Shown: positions 1 through 8,173, counted from the first letter of the stretch. The stretch: DNA of 62,651 bases from Streptomyces sp. WM4235 (GCF_001279725.1 NZ_LGDE01000293.1:1-62651), one strand, 5' to 3'. Notes: generated by a model not told the origin, from the sequence alone. A program made the numbers and translations.

Positions 1-47
1 ATGTCGAGGACGGTCGAGATCGGGGCGGGGGTGTCGAACTTCAGCAT
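1..47 (-). CDS. DUF4097-like protein, N-terminal fragment at window edge
   Basis: A reverse-strand start codon at 47 is preceded by a good ribosome site (GAAGGAAGAC in the reverse reading). It opens a peptide MLKFDTPAPISTVLD that leaves the window. From memory, this N-terminus is typical of streptomycete DUF4097 beta-strand-repeat proteins, which are often encoded beside a MarR/GbsR-type regulator, as here. Only about 15 codons are visible, so the family call is tentative. It is transcribed divergently from the regulator at 269. Confidence 0.45.
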   Translation of the reverse strand, partial: MLKFDTPAPISTVLD

Positions 48-164
48 GATGTCTTCCTTCGCTTCGTTGTTTCCGATGAGGGAAAAGCTACGTTGCGTTT
101 GAGGATCAGGCAATCACTTCATTGCGACTGAAGCACATCATTGCTGGTGAAGGCCGCTAATTCG

Positions 165-190
165 TTGCATTGGTTTTGGAATCAATGCAA
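165..190. promoter_or_regulatory. Inverted-repeat operator upstream of the GbsR-like regulator
   Basis: Perfect 8-bp arms TTGCATTG (165-172) and CAATGCAA (183-190) flank a 10-bp spacer. A further related half-site, TTGCAATG, lies at 209-216. The repeat sits in the 220-bp divergent region between the DUF4097-like gene and the regulator. It is therefore a natural autoregulatory site for the 269-1003 product (inference). Confidence 0.55.
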
Positions 191-268
191 CATGACGGCC
201 CCGTCTCGTTGCAATGGAATGAGAGTGAACGCTATGCTGGGGCATCACACACCACGAAGGAGACCGCG

Positions 269-1003
269 ATGCCGGGAGGCAGACTCACCCAGCAGGAACG
301 TCGGCAGATCGCGCTGGGGGTGGCCGACGGGCTCGCCTACGCGGAGATCGCCAGAAGCCTCGATCGTCCGACCTCGACGATCACGCGTGAGGTGATGCGC
401 AACGGCGGCCCCGCCGCCTACCGCGCCGACCTGGCCCACCGCGCCACCGAACAGCGCGCCCACCGACGCAAGCGCACCACGCCCCGGGACCCCGGAACAT
501 CCACCCAGGCGACCGGACGCGATACCGAGGCCGTCCGCGAGTACGAGGAGGTGTTCGCCACCGTCTTCATGCAATCGGGCCTGCCCAAGATGACGGCCCG
601 GGTGCTCGCCGCCCTCTACACCACCGACGCCGGCAGCCTCGGCGCATCCGAACTCGCCGGGCGCCTCCAGGTCAGCCCGGCGACCGTCTCCAAGGCAATC
701 GCGTTCCTCGACGATCAGGGCCTCATCCGCCGGGAACGCGACGAGCGTCGCCGCGAGCGCTACATCGTCGACGACGACGTCCTCTACCAGTCGACGATGG
801 CCAGCGCCCGCGCCACCGCCCACCTCGGCGATGTCGCCCGGCAGGGCGTCGGCGTCCTCGGCCCCGGCACCCCGGCCGCGGCGCGACTGGAGAACATCGC
901 ACGCTTCGTCGACTTCATCTCCGAGAGCATCGCCCGCGCCGCGGACCAGGCCCGCGCGGTCCTCCACACGAAACCCGAAACGTCATCGGAGAACGCCAAC
1001 TGA
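269..1003 (+). CDS. GbsR/MarR-family transcriptional regulator with an N-terminal IS30-like HTH
   Basis: A 244-aa protein. Residues about 6-50 form a helix-turn-helix of the type found in IS30 transposases (AEIARSLDRPTSTITREV). A MarR/GbsR winged helix follows at about 115-185 (ELAGRLQVSPATVSKAI, then an RRERDERRRERY wing) and a helical C-terminus, probably for dimerisation. The start at 269 was chosen because AAGGAG lies 7 nt upstream; a frame open from 170 has no comparable site and overlaps the operator. The likely role is a DNA-binding repressor of itself and the divergent DUF4097-like gene. Carrying two DNA-binding domains is unusual, but I believe it is common to this actinobacterial subfamily. 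Confidence 0.75.
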   Translation: MPGGRLTQQERRQIALGVADGLAYAEIARSLDRPTSTITREVMRNGGPAAYRADLAHRATEQRAHRRKRTTPRDPGTSTQATGRDTEAVREYEEVFATVFMQSGLPKMTARVLAALYTTDAGSLGASELAGRLQVSPATVSKAIAFLDDQGLIRRERDERRRERYIVDDDVLYQSTMASARATAHLGDVARQGVGVLGPGTPAAARLENIARFVDFISESIARAADQARAVLHTKPETSSENAN

Positions 1004-1041
1004 ATCACGTTCGGATGAGCCGGCTGAGTCACGTTCGGATG
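1001..1041. repeat. 17-bp direct repeat at the 3' end of the regulator gene
   Basis: TGARTCACGTTCGGATG occurs at 1001-1017 and again at 1025-1041 with one mismatch. The first copy contains the TGA stop codon of the regulator. Function unknown; it could be a binding site or a duplication scar. Confidence 0.6.
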
Positions 1042-1140
1042 GGGCCGGACGCGCCGGGCCGACCACCGCCGGGACATGGGAGCGCGGGCCGCCCGCCCCG
1101 GGCCGCCCCGCTTCAGCCGGTGCCCGGTGTCCTGGTGCGG

Positions 1141-1673
1141 CGCCCACTCGTGTTCCAAGATCGAATGGGTGGTCGAGTCTCGTCAGGATCCGTGAACGAA
1201 GACGTGATCCCGGATGCGTCCGTCCTCCGTCATGCCCGCACGCAGAAGGGTGTGCGCGGATGCCTCGTCGAGTGGCGAGCGTGCAGCCCATATCCGGTGC
1301 AGGCCGAGGACCTTGAAGCCGAGCGCGCACAGCAGTGGACGGTCTCCGTGCCGAGGCCCTTGCCCCATTCCGCCGGGTTCAAGGCGAAGCCGACGGTGGC
1401 TGCCCGCTGCGGTTCGGTCGCCAGGCGCGCGTAGCCGATCAGCCGGTGTTCACCGGGCGGCGTGATGGCGAGGCAGTACTCGCTTCGCGGAGTGCCCTTC
1501 GCGGAGGCGATGGACCGGTCGACGATCCCCTGGACCTGGTCGCGGGTGCGGGGCTCGAAGCTGAGGTGCCGAGTGGCCTCGGGGTCCCCGTAGATGGCCA
1601 GGAGGGCAGCGGTGTCCTCGGGTTCGACTTCGCGCAGCACCAGGCGGGTGCCGGCCAGGTGGACTGGGGTCAT
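1141..1673 (-). pseudogene. GNAT-family N-acetyltransferase pseudogene
   Basis: The N-terminal half starts cleanly at 1673 (MTPVHLAGTRLVLREVEPED) and reads as a RimJ/RimL-type acetyltransferase up to the acetyl-CoA loop region (EWGKGLGTETV). Near 1338 the homology moves to another frame (LLCALGFKVLGLHRIWAA), consistent with a 1-nt deletion. In that second frame a TGA at 1183-1185 replaces an expected Trp codon (VHGS-stop-RDSTTHSILEHEWA), after which homology continues. Two independent lesions argue for a decayed gene rather than programmed frameshifting. It is the last gene of the leftward operon below the P450 and methyltransferase genes. The 3' limit is approximate. Confidence 0.7.
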
Positions 1674-1706
1674 GCCTTCGGAGCCTGCCGGCGGGGTCAG
1701 TGGCGG

Positions 1707-2972
1707 TCAGCGGTGCACGGTCGCGGGCCGTGGGGTGTCCGGTGCCGGGGCCGACGGGCCCGCGAGTTTCAGCAGCGGGCCGGTCATCAGGGTGGTGACC
1801 AGGGCGACGACGGTGAGTATCGCGAGCAGCGGGCCATCGATGATGCCCGCCTCGTGGCCGATCTGGAGGACGACCAGCTCGGTCAGTCCGCGGGTGTTCA
1901 GCAGCACGCCCAGAGTGAACGACTCCCGCCAGGGCAGGCCCGCGTACCGTGCGGCCAGCCCCGCGCCGCCGATCTTTCCGAGGACGGCCACGGCCAGCAG
2001 GGCCGACAGGACCAGCCCCCCACCCGAGGAGAGTTCCAGGGCCGACAGGTCCACTCCGAGCCCGAAGCCCAGGAAGAAGAAGGGCAGCAGTACGGTCTTG
2101 GACGTGGTGGCCAGCGGCTCGGCGGCGGCGACGGCGAACGGGTTGCCGGTCGGCCACACCAGGCCCACCAGGAACGCACCGATGAGTTGGTGCACGCCGA
2201 GTGCGGCGGTCAGCGCCGCGGAGGCGGTGATCGCGGTGACGAGCACGACCCGGAGGGTGGCGGGGTCGGTGGTCTCGCCCTTGCGCGCGAACCACCCGGC
2301 CGCCGCCCGGCGCACCGGCCCCAGGTAGACGGCGACAACGACCACCGCGATGAGCGCGCGTACGGCCGCGTCCCGGTGGTCCGAGCCCTGGGACAGCGCG
2401 ACGATCGCCGAAAGCGCCAGCCAGCTGCCGCCGTCACCGACGGCCGCGGCGAACAGGCTCAGCCGGCCGGGCCGGGTACGGGAGAGGCCCAGGTCCTCCA
2501 GCATGCGGGCCAGCACCGGGAACGCCGTGATGCTGATCGCGCATCCGATGAACAGGACGAAGACGGGCTCCGGCAGGCCCGCGGGCGTGTAACGGTCCGC
2601 GAGCGGCAGGGCGGCCAGGGCGCCACCGGCGAACGGGACGAACAGGGAGGCCTGGCTGACCAGCAGGCCCTGCCGGGCGGTGCCCCGCACCCGCATCGAG
2701 CAGAGCTCCTGCCCGGTGAAGAACATGAACACCGCCAGGCCGATCTGCGCGAGCCCGGAGAACATGGGGAGCACGGCCTTCGGGAACAGCCACACCGCCG
2801 CCTCGGGGGCGAGCGCGCCCAGGAGCGAGGGGCCGAGGGCGATGCCCGCGACCACCTCGCCCATCACACGCGGCTGGCCCACCCGGACGGCGAAGCCGCC
2901 CGCGGCCCGCGACAGGGCGAGGACGACGGCCGCACCGAGGAAGAAGTGGCCGACGGAGTCGAGAGGAAACAT
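1707..2972 (-). CDS. CPA2-family cation:proton antiporter
   Basis: A 421-aa polytopic membrane protein with about 12 hydrophobic segments and no soluble regulatory domain. CPA2-type signatures are SITAFPVLARML around residue 150 and LNTRGLTELVVLQIG around 365. It would exchange Na+ or K+ for protons across the cytoplasmic membrane. It lies 33 nt upstream of the GNAT pseudogene and downstream of the small membrane protein, methyltransferase and P450 genes, all leftward. It may therefore be co-transcribed with RiPP genes, and could be either a bystander or a fitness/resistance function. Family call is firm; the ion is unknown. Confidence 0.8.
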   Translation of the reverse strand: MFPLDSVGHFFLGAAVVLALSRAAGGFAVRVGQPRVMGEVVAGIALGPSLLGALAPEAAVWLFPKAVLPMFSGLAQIGLAVFMFFTGQELCSMRVRGTARQGLLVSQASLFVPFAGGALAALPLADRYTPAGLPEPVFVLFIGCAISITAFPVLARMLEDLGLSRTRPGRLSLFAAAVGDGGSWLALSAIVALSQGSDHRDAAVRALIAVVVVAVYLGPVRRAAAGWFARKGETTDPATLRVVLVTAITASAALTAALGVHQLIGAFLVGLVWPTGNPFAVAAAEPLATTSKTVLLPFFFLGFGLGVDLSALELSSGGGLVLSALLAVAVLGKIGGAGLAARYAGLPWRESFTLGVLLNTRGLTELVVLQIGHEAGIIDGPLLAILTVVALVTTLMTGPLLKLAGPSAPAPDTPRPATVHR

Positions 2973-3035
2973 GCGGTTCCGTTCTGCCGGACCAGGCGGG
3001 TCCGGCCCTTCGCGGTGCGGCGGTGCCGGCTGCCG

Positions 3036-3221
3036 TCAGTGGCGGGGGCGGCGGCTGAGTGCCATGCCGGCGAACAGGAAGACCGCGCCCAGGACGCCGG
3101 CGATGACGGCCGCGGTGGTGTGGGCGGGCTGGTCGCCGGCGTGCAGGACGGCCGTCACGACGCCCATCACGCCGCTGATGTAGCAGAAGATCGTCAGGAA
3201 GATCTTGAGGCTCGGATTCAT
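3036..3221 (-). CDS. Small two-TM membrane protein
   Basis: A 61-aa protein (from the ATG at 3221; a TTG start at 3236 is possible) with two hydrophobic helices separated by a short polar loop (HAGDQPAHTT) and ending in RRPRH. The ribosome site is weak for either start. It lies 44 nt after the methyltransferase stop and 63 nt before the antiporter, in the same direction, so probably in one operon. I do not recognise the family; a small transporter accessory or immunity-like role is only speculation. Confidence 0.5.
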   Translation of the reverse strand: MNPSLKIFLTIFCYISGVMGVVTAVLHAGDQPAHTTAAVIAGVLGAVFLFAGMALSRRPRH

Positions 3222-3264
3222 GGGGGGTGGGTCCAATCGGAGAGGGGCGGTTGTTCGGGCCGGG

Positions 3265-4176
3265 TCAGTGGGGGGCGGTGCCCGTGGCGGTGAAGCCGAG
3301 CAGCATCACGTACGCGTCCGGGTCGGCGCGGAAGCGGTTCCAGCGGTCGGTGGCCAACGCGAACTCGCCCAGGCTCACCACGCCGGCGGCCACGAGCGGC
3401 TGGAGACGGCCGGGGCCCAGGTGCGGGGCGAAGGCCTCGACGGGGTGGTCGTCATTGGTGGAGGCGAACGGGCGCAGGGCCACGTCCTCGTAGCCCGCGC
3501 CGCGCAGCAGCCGGGTCAGACGGCGTCCGACGGTCCGGTCCCCGCCCGCCGAGGTCTGGGCCCGGGCCAGCTTGCCGTGGATCCCGGCCAGTTCGGGGTA
3601 GGCGGGCTCGGCCAGACCCCAGCAGGAGGCGTCGACCTCGGTCACGGCGATCCGCCCGCCGGGCCGCAGCACGCGCAGCGCCTCGGCGAGTACGGCCTGC
3701 GGGTCGGCCAGGTGTTGCAGTACGTAGCGCAGCAGCACGAAGCCGGCCGAGTTGTCGGGGAGCGGCAGGGCCGCGCCATCGGCCACGAGGAGTTCGGCTC
3801 CGCAGCCGGCGGCGTGGGCCAGCAGGTGGCCGTCGATGTCGACGGCGGTGTGGGCGAGGGCGGGCAGGGCGGCGCGCAGCCTGCGCGTGACCGCCCCGGA
3901 GCCGGCGCCGATCTCGACGAACGGGCCGGCGTGCGCGTCCAGGCCCGCCTCGCGCAGGATGCGCAGTTCGGCGCCGAACGACAGCTCGGCCTGAGCCTCC
4001 AGGCGGGCCAGTTCGCCCGTGAGCCCGCCGGCCGTGGTGGCGGCGGGATCGTACGAGCCGCCGACCGGGCGGGCGCCGGCGCCCGCCCGGCCTGCCGGAT
4101 CCGCCGGGGCCGGGGCCGGGTCCGAGGTGGCCGACGGGCCCGACGGAAGGGAGGGCATCAGGGGGGACGTGGTCAT
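3265..4176 (-). CDS. Class I SAM-dependent methyltransferase
   Basis: A 303-aa protein. After a Pro/Ala/Gly-rich N-terminal 40 residues, the Rossmann methyltransferase core begins. Motif I is VEIGAGSG (about residue 88), an acidic AdoMet-ribose motif follows (VDIDG), then the post-motif region LLRYVLQHLADP and LRPGGRIAVTEVD. Its start ATG overlaps the TGA of the P450 gene (ATGA, 4173-4176), so the two are translationally coupled. In this RiPP setting it probably methylates the modified peptide (N-terminus, Tyr oxygen or a hydroxylated position). The target atom cannot be read from sequence. Confidence 0.82.
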   Translation of the reverse strand: MTTSPLMPSLPSGPSATSDPAPAPADPAGRAGAGARPVGGSYDPAATTAGGLTGELARLEAQAELSFGAELRILREAGLDAHAGPFVEIGAGSGAVTRRLRAALPALAHTAVDIDGHLLAHAAGCGAELLVADGAALPLPDNSAGFVLLRYVLQHLADPQAVLAEALRVLRPGGRIAVTEVDASCWGLAEPAYPELAGIHGKLARAQTSAGGDRTVGRRLTRLLRGAGYEDVALRPFASTNDDHPVEAFAPHLGPGRLQPLVAAGVVSLGEFALATDRWNRFRADPDAYVMLLGFTATGTAPH

Positions 4177-5516
4177 CGGGGCCTCGCAGTCATCCGCATG
4201 CCGTGCTTGGGTCGCAGGGTCACCAGGGCTTCCGGCTCCACCGGGAAGCCCGGCTCCAGTTCGAGGCGGGTCGCGCGCATCAGGACGGCCAGCACCAGCG
4301 TGGCCTCGATCAGGGCCAGGTGCCGGCCGATGCAGATGCGCTCGCCCCCGCCGAACGGCAGGTAGAGGTGGCTGGGCAGGTCGGCGTCCTCGAAGCGGTC
4401 GGGTACGTACGCATCGGGCCGGTCCCAGTAGTCGGGGTGCCGGTGCAGCACCCACTGGCTGACGCACACCAGCGTCCCGGCGGGAATCTCGTAACCACCC
4501 ACGGTGTCGGGGCCCTTGGCGCGCCGGGAGATCAGCCACACCGGCGGGTAGAGGCGCATGGCCTCCTCGATCGCGCGCCGGCAGTGCACCAGGTCGGGCA
4601 GGTCGGCCGCGGTGGGCGTGCGGTCCCCGAGGACCGCGTCGAGCTCCGCCCGGACCTTCTCCGCCTCCTCCGGGTGCCGGTCGAGCAGGTACAGGGTCCA
4701 CGTCAGGGCCTTGGCCGTGGTCTCGTGGCCCGCCATGACCAGGGTGAGCACCTGGTCGCGCAGTTCCTCGTCGTCCAGCTCGCCGATCATCGCGTCGAGC
4801 AGGGACGCGGAGCCGTGCGCGGGGGGCTGCCCGCCGGCGACCGCCCGTCGGGAGGCGATGACGGTGCGGGCGATCAACTGGAGGAACATGCGCGCCTGTA
4901 CGTATCCCTTGCGGCGCAGCGCCGTGTCCGCGGGGTCCGGGTCGGGGGTGGGTACGTAGTGCCCCATGAACCGGTTGGCGGCGTCGACGGCGCGCCCGAA
5001 GCCCTCGCCGGTCGCGCCCAGGTCCACGCCGAGTACGGCGCGGGTGAGGATCGCCAGGGTCAGCGAGGTCAGGTGGTGTTCGACGGGGAGGGCAGCGCCG
5101 TCCCGCACGGCCGGCTGCCAGCGCGCCAGGAGGGCTTCGGTCTCCTCGGTGATGATGCTGTCGAAGGTGGCGACCTCGGTGCGCCGGAAGGCGGGGGCAC
5201 ACTGCTTGCGCTGGCGGGCCCAGTCGGCCCCGTTGCTGGTCAGCAGCCCGTTTCCGAGGAGGGGCCGCAGCATCGCGTCGTCGGGGGTGTTGGCCTTCGT
5301 GTAGTTGGCGGTGTTGTCCTTCAGTATGTGCTTGGCCAGCTCGGGCCGGTGCAGCATGACCACCCGCTCGCCGTCGCCGACATGGCTGGTGATGTCGCCG
5401 TGGCGACGGTTCATTTCGGTCACGAAGGCCAGCGGGTCGGCACGCATGAGTGCCATGTCCACAGGGGTGTCCGGCCCCGGTGGGACGGTGCCCGCCGGTG
5501 CGGTGGTGGCTGTCAC
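4173..5516 (-). CDS. Cytochrome P450 (canonical, class III-like CYP)
   Basis: A 447-aa P450 with the full set of motifs: I-helix AGHETT (acid-alcohol pair present), K-helix EAMR, and heme loop FGGGERICIG with the axial Cys. The GTG start at 5516 has GGAGG 5 nt upstream. Size and the WXXR-like RQRKQC region resemble bacterial CYPs that are related to fatty-acid and terpene hydroxylases. It is divergent from the precursor gene across a 390-bp control region and coupled to the methyltransferase, so a hydroxylation-then-methylation pair acting on the peptide is plausible. Electron-transfer partners are not encoded nearby. Confidence 0.88.
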   Translation of the reverse strand: MTATTAPAGTVPPGPDTPVDMALMRADPLAFVTEMNRRHGDITSHVGDGERVVMLHRPELAKHILKDNTANYTKANTPDDAMLRPLLGNGLLTSNGADWARQRKQCAPAFRRTEVATFDSIITEETEALLARWQPAVRDGAALPVEHHLTSLTLAILTRAVLGVDLGATGEGFGRAVDAANRFMGHYVPTPDPDPADTALRRKGYVQARMFLQLIARTVIASRRAVAGGQPPAHGSASLLDAMIGELDDEELRDQVLTLVMAGHETTAKALTWTLYLLDRHPEEAEKVRAELDAVLGDRTPTAADLPDLVHCRRAIEEAMRLYPPVWLISRRAKGPDTVGGYEIPAGTLVCVSQWVLHRHPDYWDRPDAYVPDRFEDADLPSHLYLPFGGGERICIGRHLALIEATLVLAVLMRATRLELEPGFPVEPEALVTLRPKHGMRMTARPR

Positions 5517-5906
5517 ATGAACCTCCGTGGATGGCTTGATCCGATGTACGTACGCCCCCTACGCAAGCCGGCTCCGCGATGCGTACCGGCTGTCGGTAAT
5601 TCGGTAATCGCCGCGGGAATCAACCCGGTTGTGTTCCCGGCAGGCACCGTGCGGAGCTTTGCGTGAGAGCATGCCTACGCAGGCAGGGCAACCGACCCTG
5701 CGGGCGCGGGTGGTTCGGCCACAGTAACTCCCCGAAAGAATAGGCTCAATGCTTATCGGGACCGGCCGGATACTCATTGTCCGGGGGTCTTCGGATTACG
5801 TTTCCTTGCGTCTTGGCCGGGCGGTTGCCGCCGTGTGAATCTTGCTTCGTCGCCGGCTGGGCGGCCGCATCGAATCCGCAGCAATCGCAAGGAATGGAGA
5901 GTCCAC
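5517..5906. promoter_or_regulatory. Divergent control region between P450 and RiPP precursor
   Basis: No gene is seen in these 390 bases. They contain two near-identical 11-mers, CCTACGCAAGC at 5558-5568 and CCTACGCAGGC at 5674-5684; the second is inside a TGCCT-ACGC-AGGCA inverted repeat at 5672-5685. There is also a perfect tandem 8-mer TCGGTAAT-TCGGTAAT at 5593-5608, and a GGATTACGTT at 5793-5802 whose complement matches motifs upstream of the halogenase. The base composition is less GC-rich than flanking genes. I could not pick a -35/-10 pair with confidence. Confidence 0.5.
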
Positions 5907-6287
5907 ATGGCACTCGACCCGCAGCAGCGCGCTGAGTTCGTGAACTCCTACACCCGGGTTCTCATCAGCGCCTGGTCCGACGAGGCGTTCTCCGCCAAGC
6001 TCTCCTCGGAGCCGCGGACCGCGCTCGCCGAAGCCGGCCTGGAACTCCCGGCCGATGCCGAGGTCGTCATCGTCACCCAGGCCCCCGACGGCCACGAGCA
6101 GGGCAACCTGGACGTCCAGGTCGACCTGTGGGAGAGGGGTCTGGAGACCGGCCGCTACGAGTTCCACATCCCCGCGACCCCGACGGTCGACGCCGCCGAG
6201 CTCAGCGAGGGTGACCTGTCCGACGTCGCCGCCGGCGTGCTCGACGCCTGCAACTACTGCTGCTGCCCCTGCTGCTGCTGCACCTGA
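5907..6287 (+). CDS. NHLP-leader azole RiPP precursor peptide with an 8-Cys core
   Basis: A 126-aa precursor. The ATG at 5907 has GGAGA 7 nt upstream. Residues about 10-90 resemble the nitrile hydratase alpha-subunit leader fold (RVLISAWSDEAFSAKL, then EPRTALAEAGLELPADAEV). A second acidic segment, ELSEGDLSDVAAG (98-110), looks like the usual NHLP cleavage zone. The C-terminus reads VLDACNYCCCPCCCCT with Cys at 115, 118-120 and 122-125, one Tyr (117), one Pro (121) and a terminal Thr. All cysteines use TGC. Known biology of the family: NHLP leaders recruit YcaO cyclodehydratases and NHLM exporters, both of which are present here. The exact cleavage site (after Gly110, or nearer Cys115) is not determined. 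Confidence 0.92.
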   Translation: MALDPQQRAEFVNSYTRVLISAWSDEAFSAKLSSEPRTALAEAGLELPADAEVVIVTQAPDGHEQGNLDVQVDLWERGLETGRYEFHIPATPTVDAAELSEGDLSDVAAGVLDACNYCCCPCCCCT

Positions 6288-6326
6288 CAGGTGCTCGCGC
6301 CCATTCCCACTTCGCTGGAGCGTCCC

Positions 6327-7274
6327 ATGCCCCCTGCGCCGACGGCACATCCCGTTTCCGTACGCGGACTTTCCAAGCGGTACGGTGACGTCCAGGCCGT
6401 TCGCGACATCAGCCTCGATATTCATCGTGGCGAAGTGTTCGCACTGCTCGGGCCGAATGGCGCCGGAAAGACCACGACCGTCGACGTTCTGACGGGAGTG
6501 CAGAGGCGCACTGGTGGAGACGTGCGGGTCCTCGGCCATGATCCGGCCGAGGACCCGCGGGAATGGCGGGCGAGAATAGGTGTGGTGCCCCAGACGGCGG
6601 GCGCCTATTCCGATCTGACCGTAAAGGAAGTCGTCACGCATTTCGCCGCCATGTATCCGGCCCCGCTGCCGGTCGGCGAGGTGCTGGGGATGGTGGGACT
6701 CGGCTCCCTCCACTCCCGCCAGGCGTCCGCGTTGTCCGGCGGCCAGCAACGCCGTCTGGACGTCGCGGTCGGTGTCGTCGGCGATCCCGAACTGATCTTC
6801 CTGGACGAGCCGACCACCGGCCTGGACCCGGTGGCCCGCCGTGAGGCGTGGGAACTCGTCCGGTACTTCGCCGACCGCGGCCGTACGACCGTCCTGACCA
6901 CGCACTACCTCGACGAGGCGGAGGAACTGGCCCAGCGGGCCGGCGTCGTGGTGGGCGGCCGTCTCGTCGAGTACGGGCCGCTGGCCTCGTTCGGCGGCCG
7001 CGACCGGACGCCCTCCACCGTCTCGTTCCGCCGCGGCGAAGCACTGGCCGGTGTCGCGCTGCCCGCACTGCCGCCCGACACCGAGGTGGTGCCGTCCGGA
7101 CCGGGGACCGTGACACTGCGCACCGCCGCGCCCTCGCACGCGCTGAGCCTGCTGCTGCCCTGGGCACGCGAGGCGGGCTCGCTGGAACTCGCGGACCTGC
7201 GCGTGCACCGGCCCACCCTCGAAGAGATCTACCTGAGTCTGATCGACAGGGAGAGCAGGGAGACCGCCGCATGA
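6327..7274 (+). CDS. DrrA-like ABC transporter ATP-binding protein
   Basis: A 315-aa ABC ATPase: Walker A GPNGAGKTT, signature ALSGGQQRR, Walker B LIFLDEPTTGLDP and switch His in TTHYLDEAEE. A C-terminal extension of about 90 residues, typical of drug-resistance (DrrA) subfamily members, follows. The ATG at 6327 has GGAG 7-8 nt upstream; an in-frame GTG at 6291 only 3 nt after the precursor stop has no ribosome site. It is coupled by ATGA overlap to the permease. With that permease it probably forms an export or self-protection pump for the finished compound. Confidence 0.88.
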   Translation: MPPAPTAHPVSVRGLSKRYGDVQAVRDISLDIHRGEVFALLGPNGAGKTTTVDVLTGVQRRTGGDVRVLGHDPAEDPREWRARIGVVPQTAGAYSDLTVKEVVTHFAAMYPAPLPVGEVLGMVGLGSLHSRQASALSGGQQRRLDVAVGVVGDPELIFLDEPTTGLDPVARREAWELVRYFADRGRTTVLTTHYLDEAEELAQRAGVVVGGRLVEYGPLASFGGRDRTPSTVSFRRGEALAGVALPALPPDTEVVPSGPGTVTLRTAAPSHALSLLLPWAREAGSLELADLRVHRPTLEEIYLSLIDRESRETAA

Positions 7275-8173
7275 CCGCGACCGTGCCCGAAACCAGGACC
7301 GCGACCCCGGACTCGTCCGGTGACGGGACGACCCACCCGGCCGGAGCCGGGCCCGCGCGCCCTGCCGCGCGCGGTGCGAGAGGGTACGCGCGGGCCTGCG
7401 CGGCGCGTTCGTCGGTCGAACTGAGAGCGTTCTTCCGCAACAAGCAGTCCCTGGTGTTCACCCTGTTCTTCCCGGTGATCCTGCTCGTCGTCTTCGGCTC
7501 GATCTTCGAGGGGAAGGTCGAGGGCACCGACACGGACTTCCGGCAGGTCTTCATGGCCGGGGTGATCGCGGCGGGCGTCATGAGCACCTCGTTCTCCGGT
7601 CTGGCCATCAACGTGGCCATCGAGCGGGACACCGGCACCATCCGCCGCCTCTCCCTGACCCCGATGCCCAAGTCGGCGTACTTCGTGGGCAAGCTCGTCC
7701 GCGTGGTGGTCACCACCGTGCTGGAGACGATCCTGCTCATCGGCATCGCCGTGGCCGCGTTCGGGCTGCCCCTCCCGCAGACCGCCGAGCGGTGGGGCAC
7801 CCTCGCGTGGTGCCTCGCCCTGGGCACCGCGGCCTGCGCGCTGGCCGGCACCGCCTACAGCGCGCTGATCCCCAACAGCCGTTCCGCCGCGGCCGTGGTG
7901 ACGCCGGTCTTCATGGTCCTGCAGTTCATCTCGGGCGTGTTCTACCCGTTCGATCAACTGCCGCCGTGGATGCAGAACACCGCCGCCCTGTTCCCCGTGA
8001 AGTGGATGGCGCAGGGCTTCCGTTCGGTGTTCCTGCCGGACACCTTCACGGCCGTGGAGCCGGCCGGCTCCTGGGAACTGGGCCGGATCGCCCTGGTCCT
8101 GGCGCTGTGGGCGGTCGGCGGCCTGCTGGCGACCGGGCTGACGTTCGACTGGCGCGGCCCGCGGGTGCGTTGA
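7271..8173 (+). CDS. ABC-2 type transporter permease (DrrB-like)
   Basis: A 300-aa integral membrane protein. An N-terminal cytosolic tail of about 50 residues rich in Ala/Arg precedes six predicted membrane helices of the ABC-2 fold. The hydrophobic start LVFTLFFPVILLVVFGSIF and the helix-4/5 motif FISGVFYPFDQLPPWMQ are typical of DrrB/antibiotic exporters. The start ATG overlaps the ATPase stop by 4 nt. It pairs with the 6327-7274 ATPase as one efflux system, distinct from the NHLM-type exporter further right. Confidence 0.87.
   Translation: MTATVPETRTATPDSSGDGTTHPAGAGPARPAARGARGYARACAARSSVELRAFFRNKQSLVFTLFFPVILLVVFGSIFEGKVEGTDTDFRQVFMAGVIAAGVMSTSFSGLAINVAIERDTGTIRRLSLTPMPKSAYFVGKLVRVVVTTVLETILLIGIAVAAFGLPLPQTAERWGTLAWCLALGTAACALAGTAYSALIPNSRSAAAVVTPVFMVLQFISGVFYPFDQLPPWMQNTAALFPVKWMAQGFRSVFLPDTFTAVEPAGSWELGRIALVLALWAVGGLLATGLTFDWRGPRVR

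Noticed and set aside
1183..1673. GNAT gene considered as using programmed frameshifting
   Set aside because: A second lesion (in-frame TGA) downstream and no slippery sequence make decay the simpler explanation.
2987..3005. CCGGACC/GGTCCGG hairpin between the small membrane protein and antiporter genes
   Set aside because: Only 7 bp, no T-run and located inside a probable operon; too weak to call a terminator.
1335..3293. A 652-codon forward open frame opposite the antiporter and GNAT genes
   Set aside because: It is antisense to well-supported genes and its translation is low-complexity Gly/Gln/Arg sequence with no domain, a usual artefact of high-GC DNA.
5907..6287. Precursor considered as a thiopeptide or lanthipeptide
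   Set aside because: No LanB-type dehydratase, pyridine synthase or LanC/LanM cyclase is encoded in the window; only azole machinery is.
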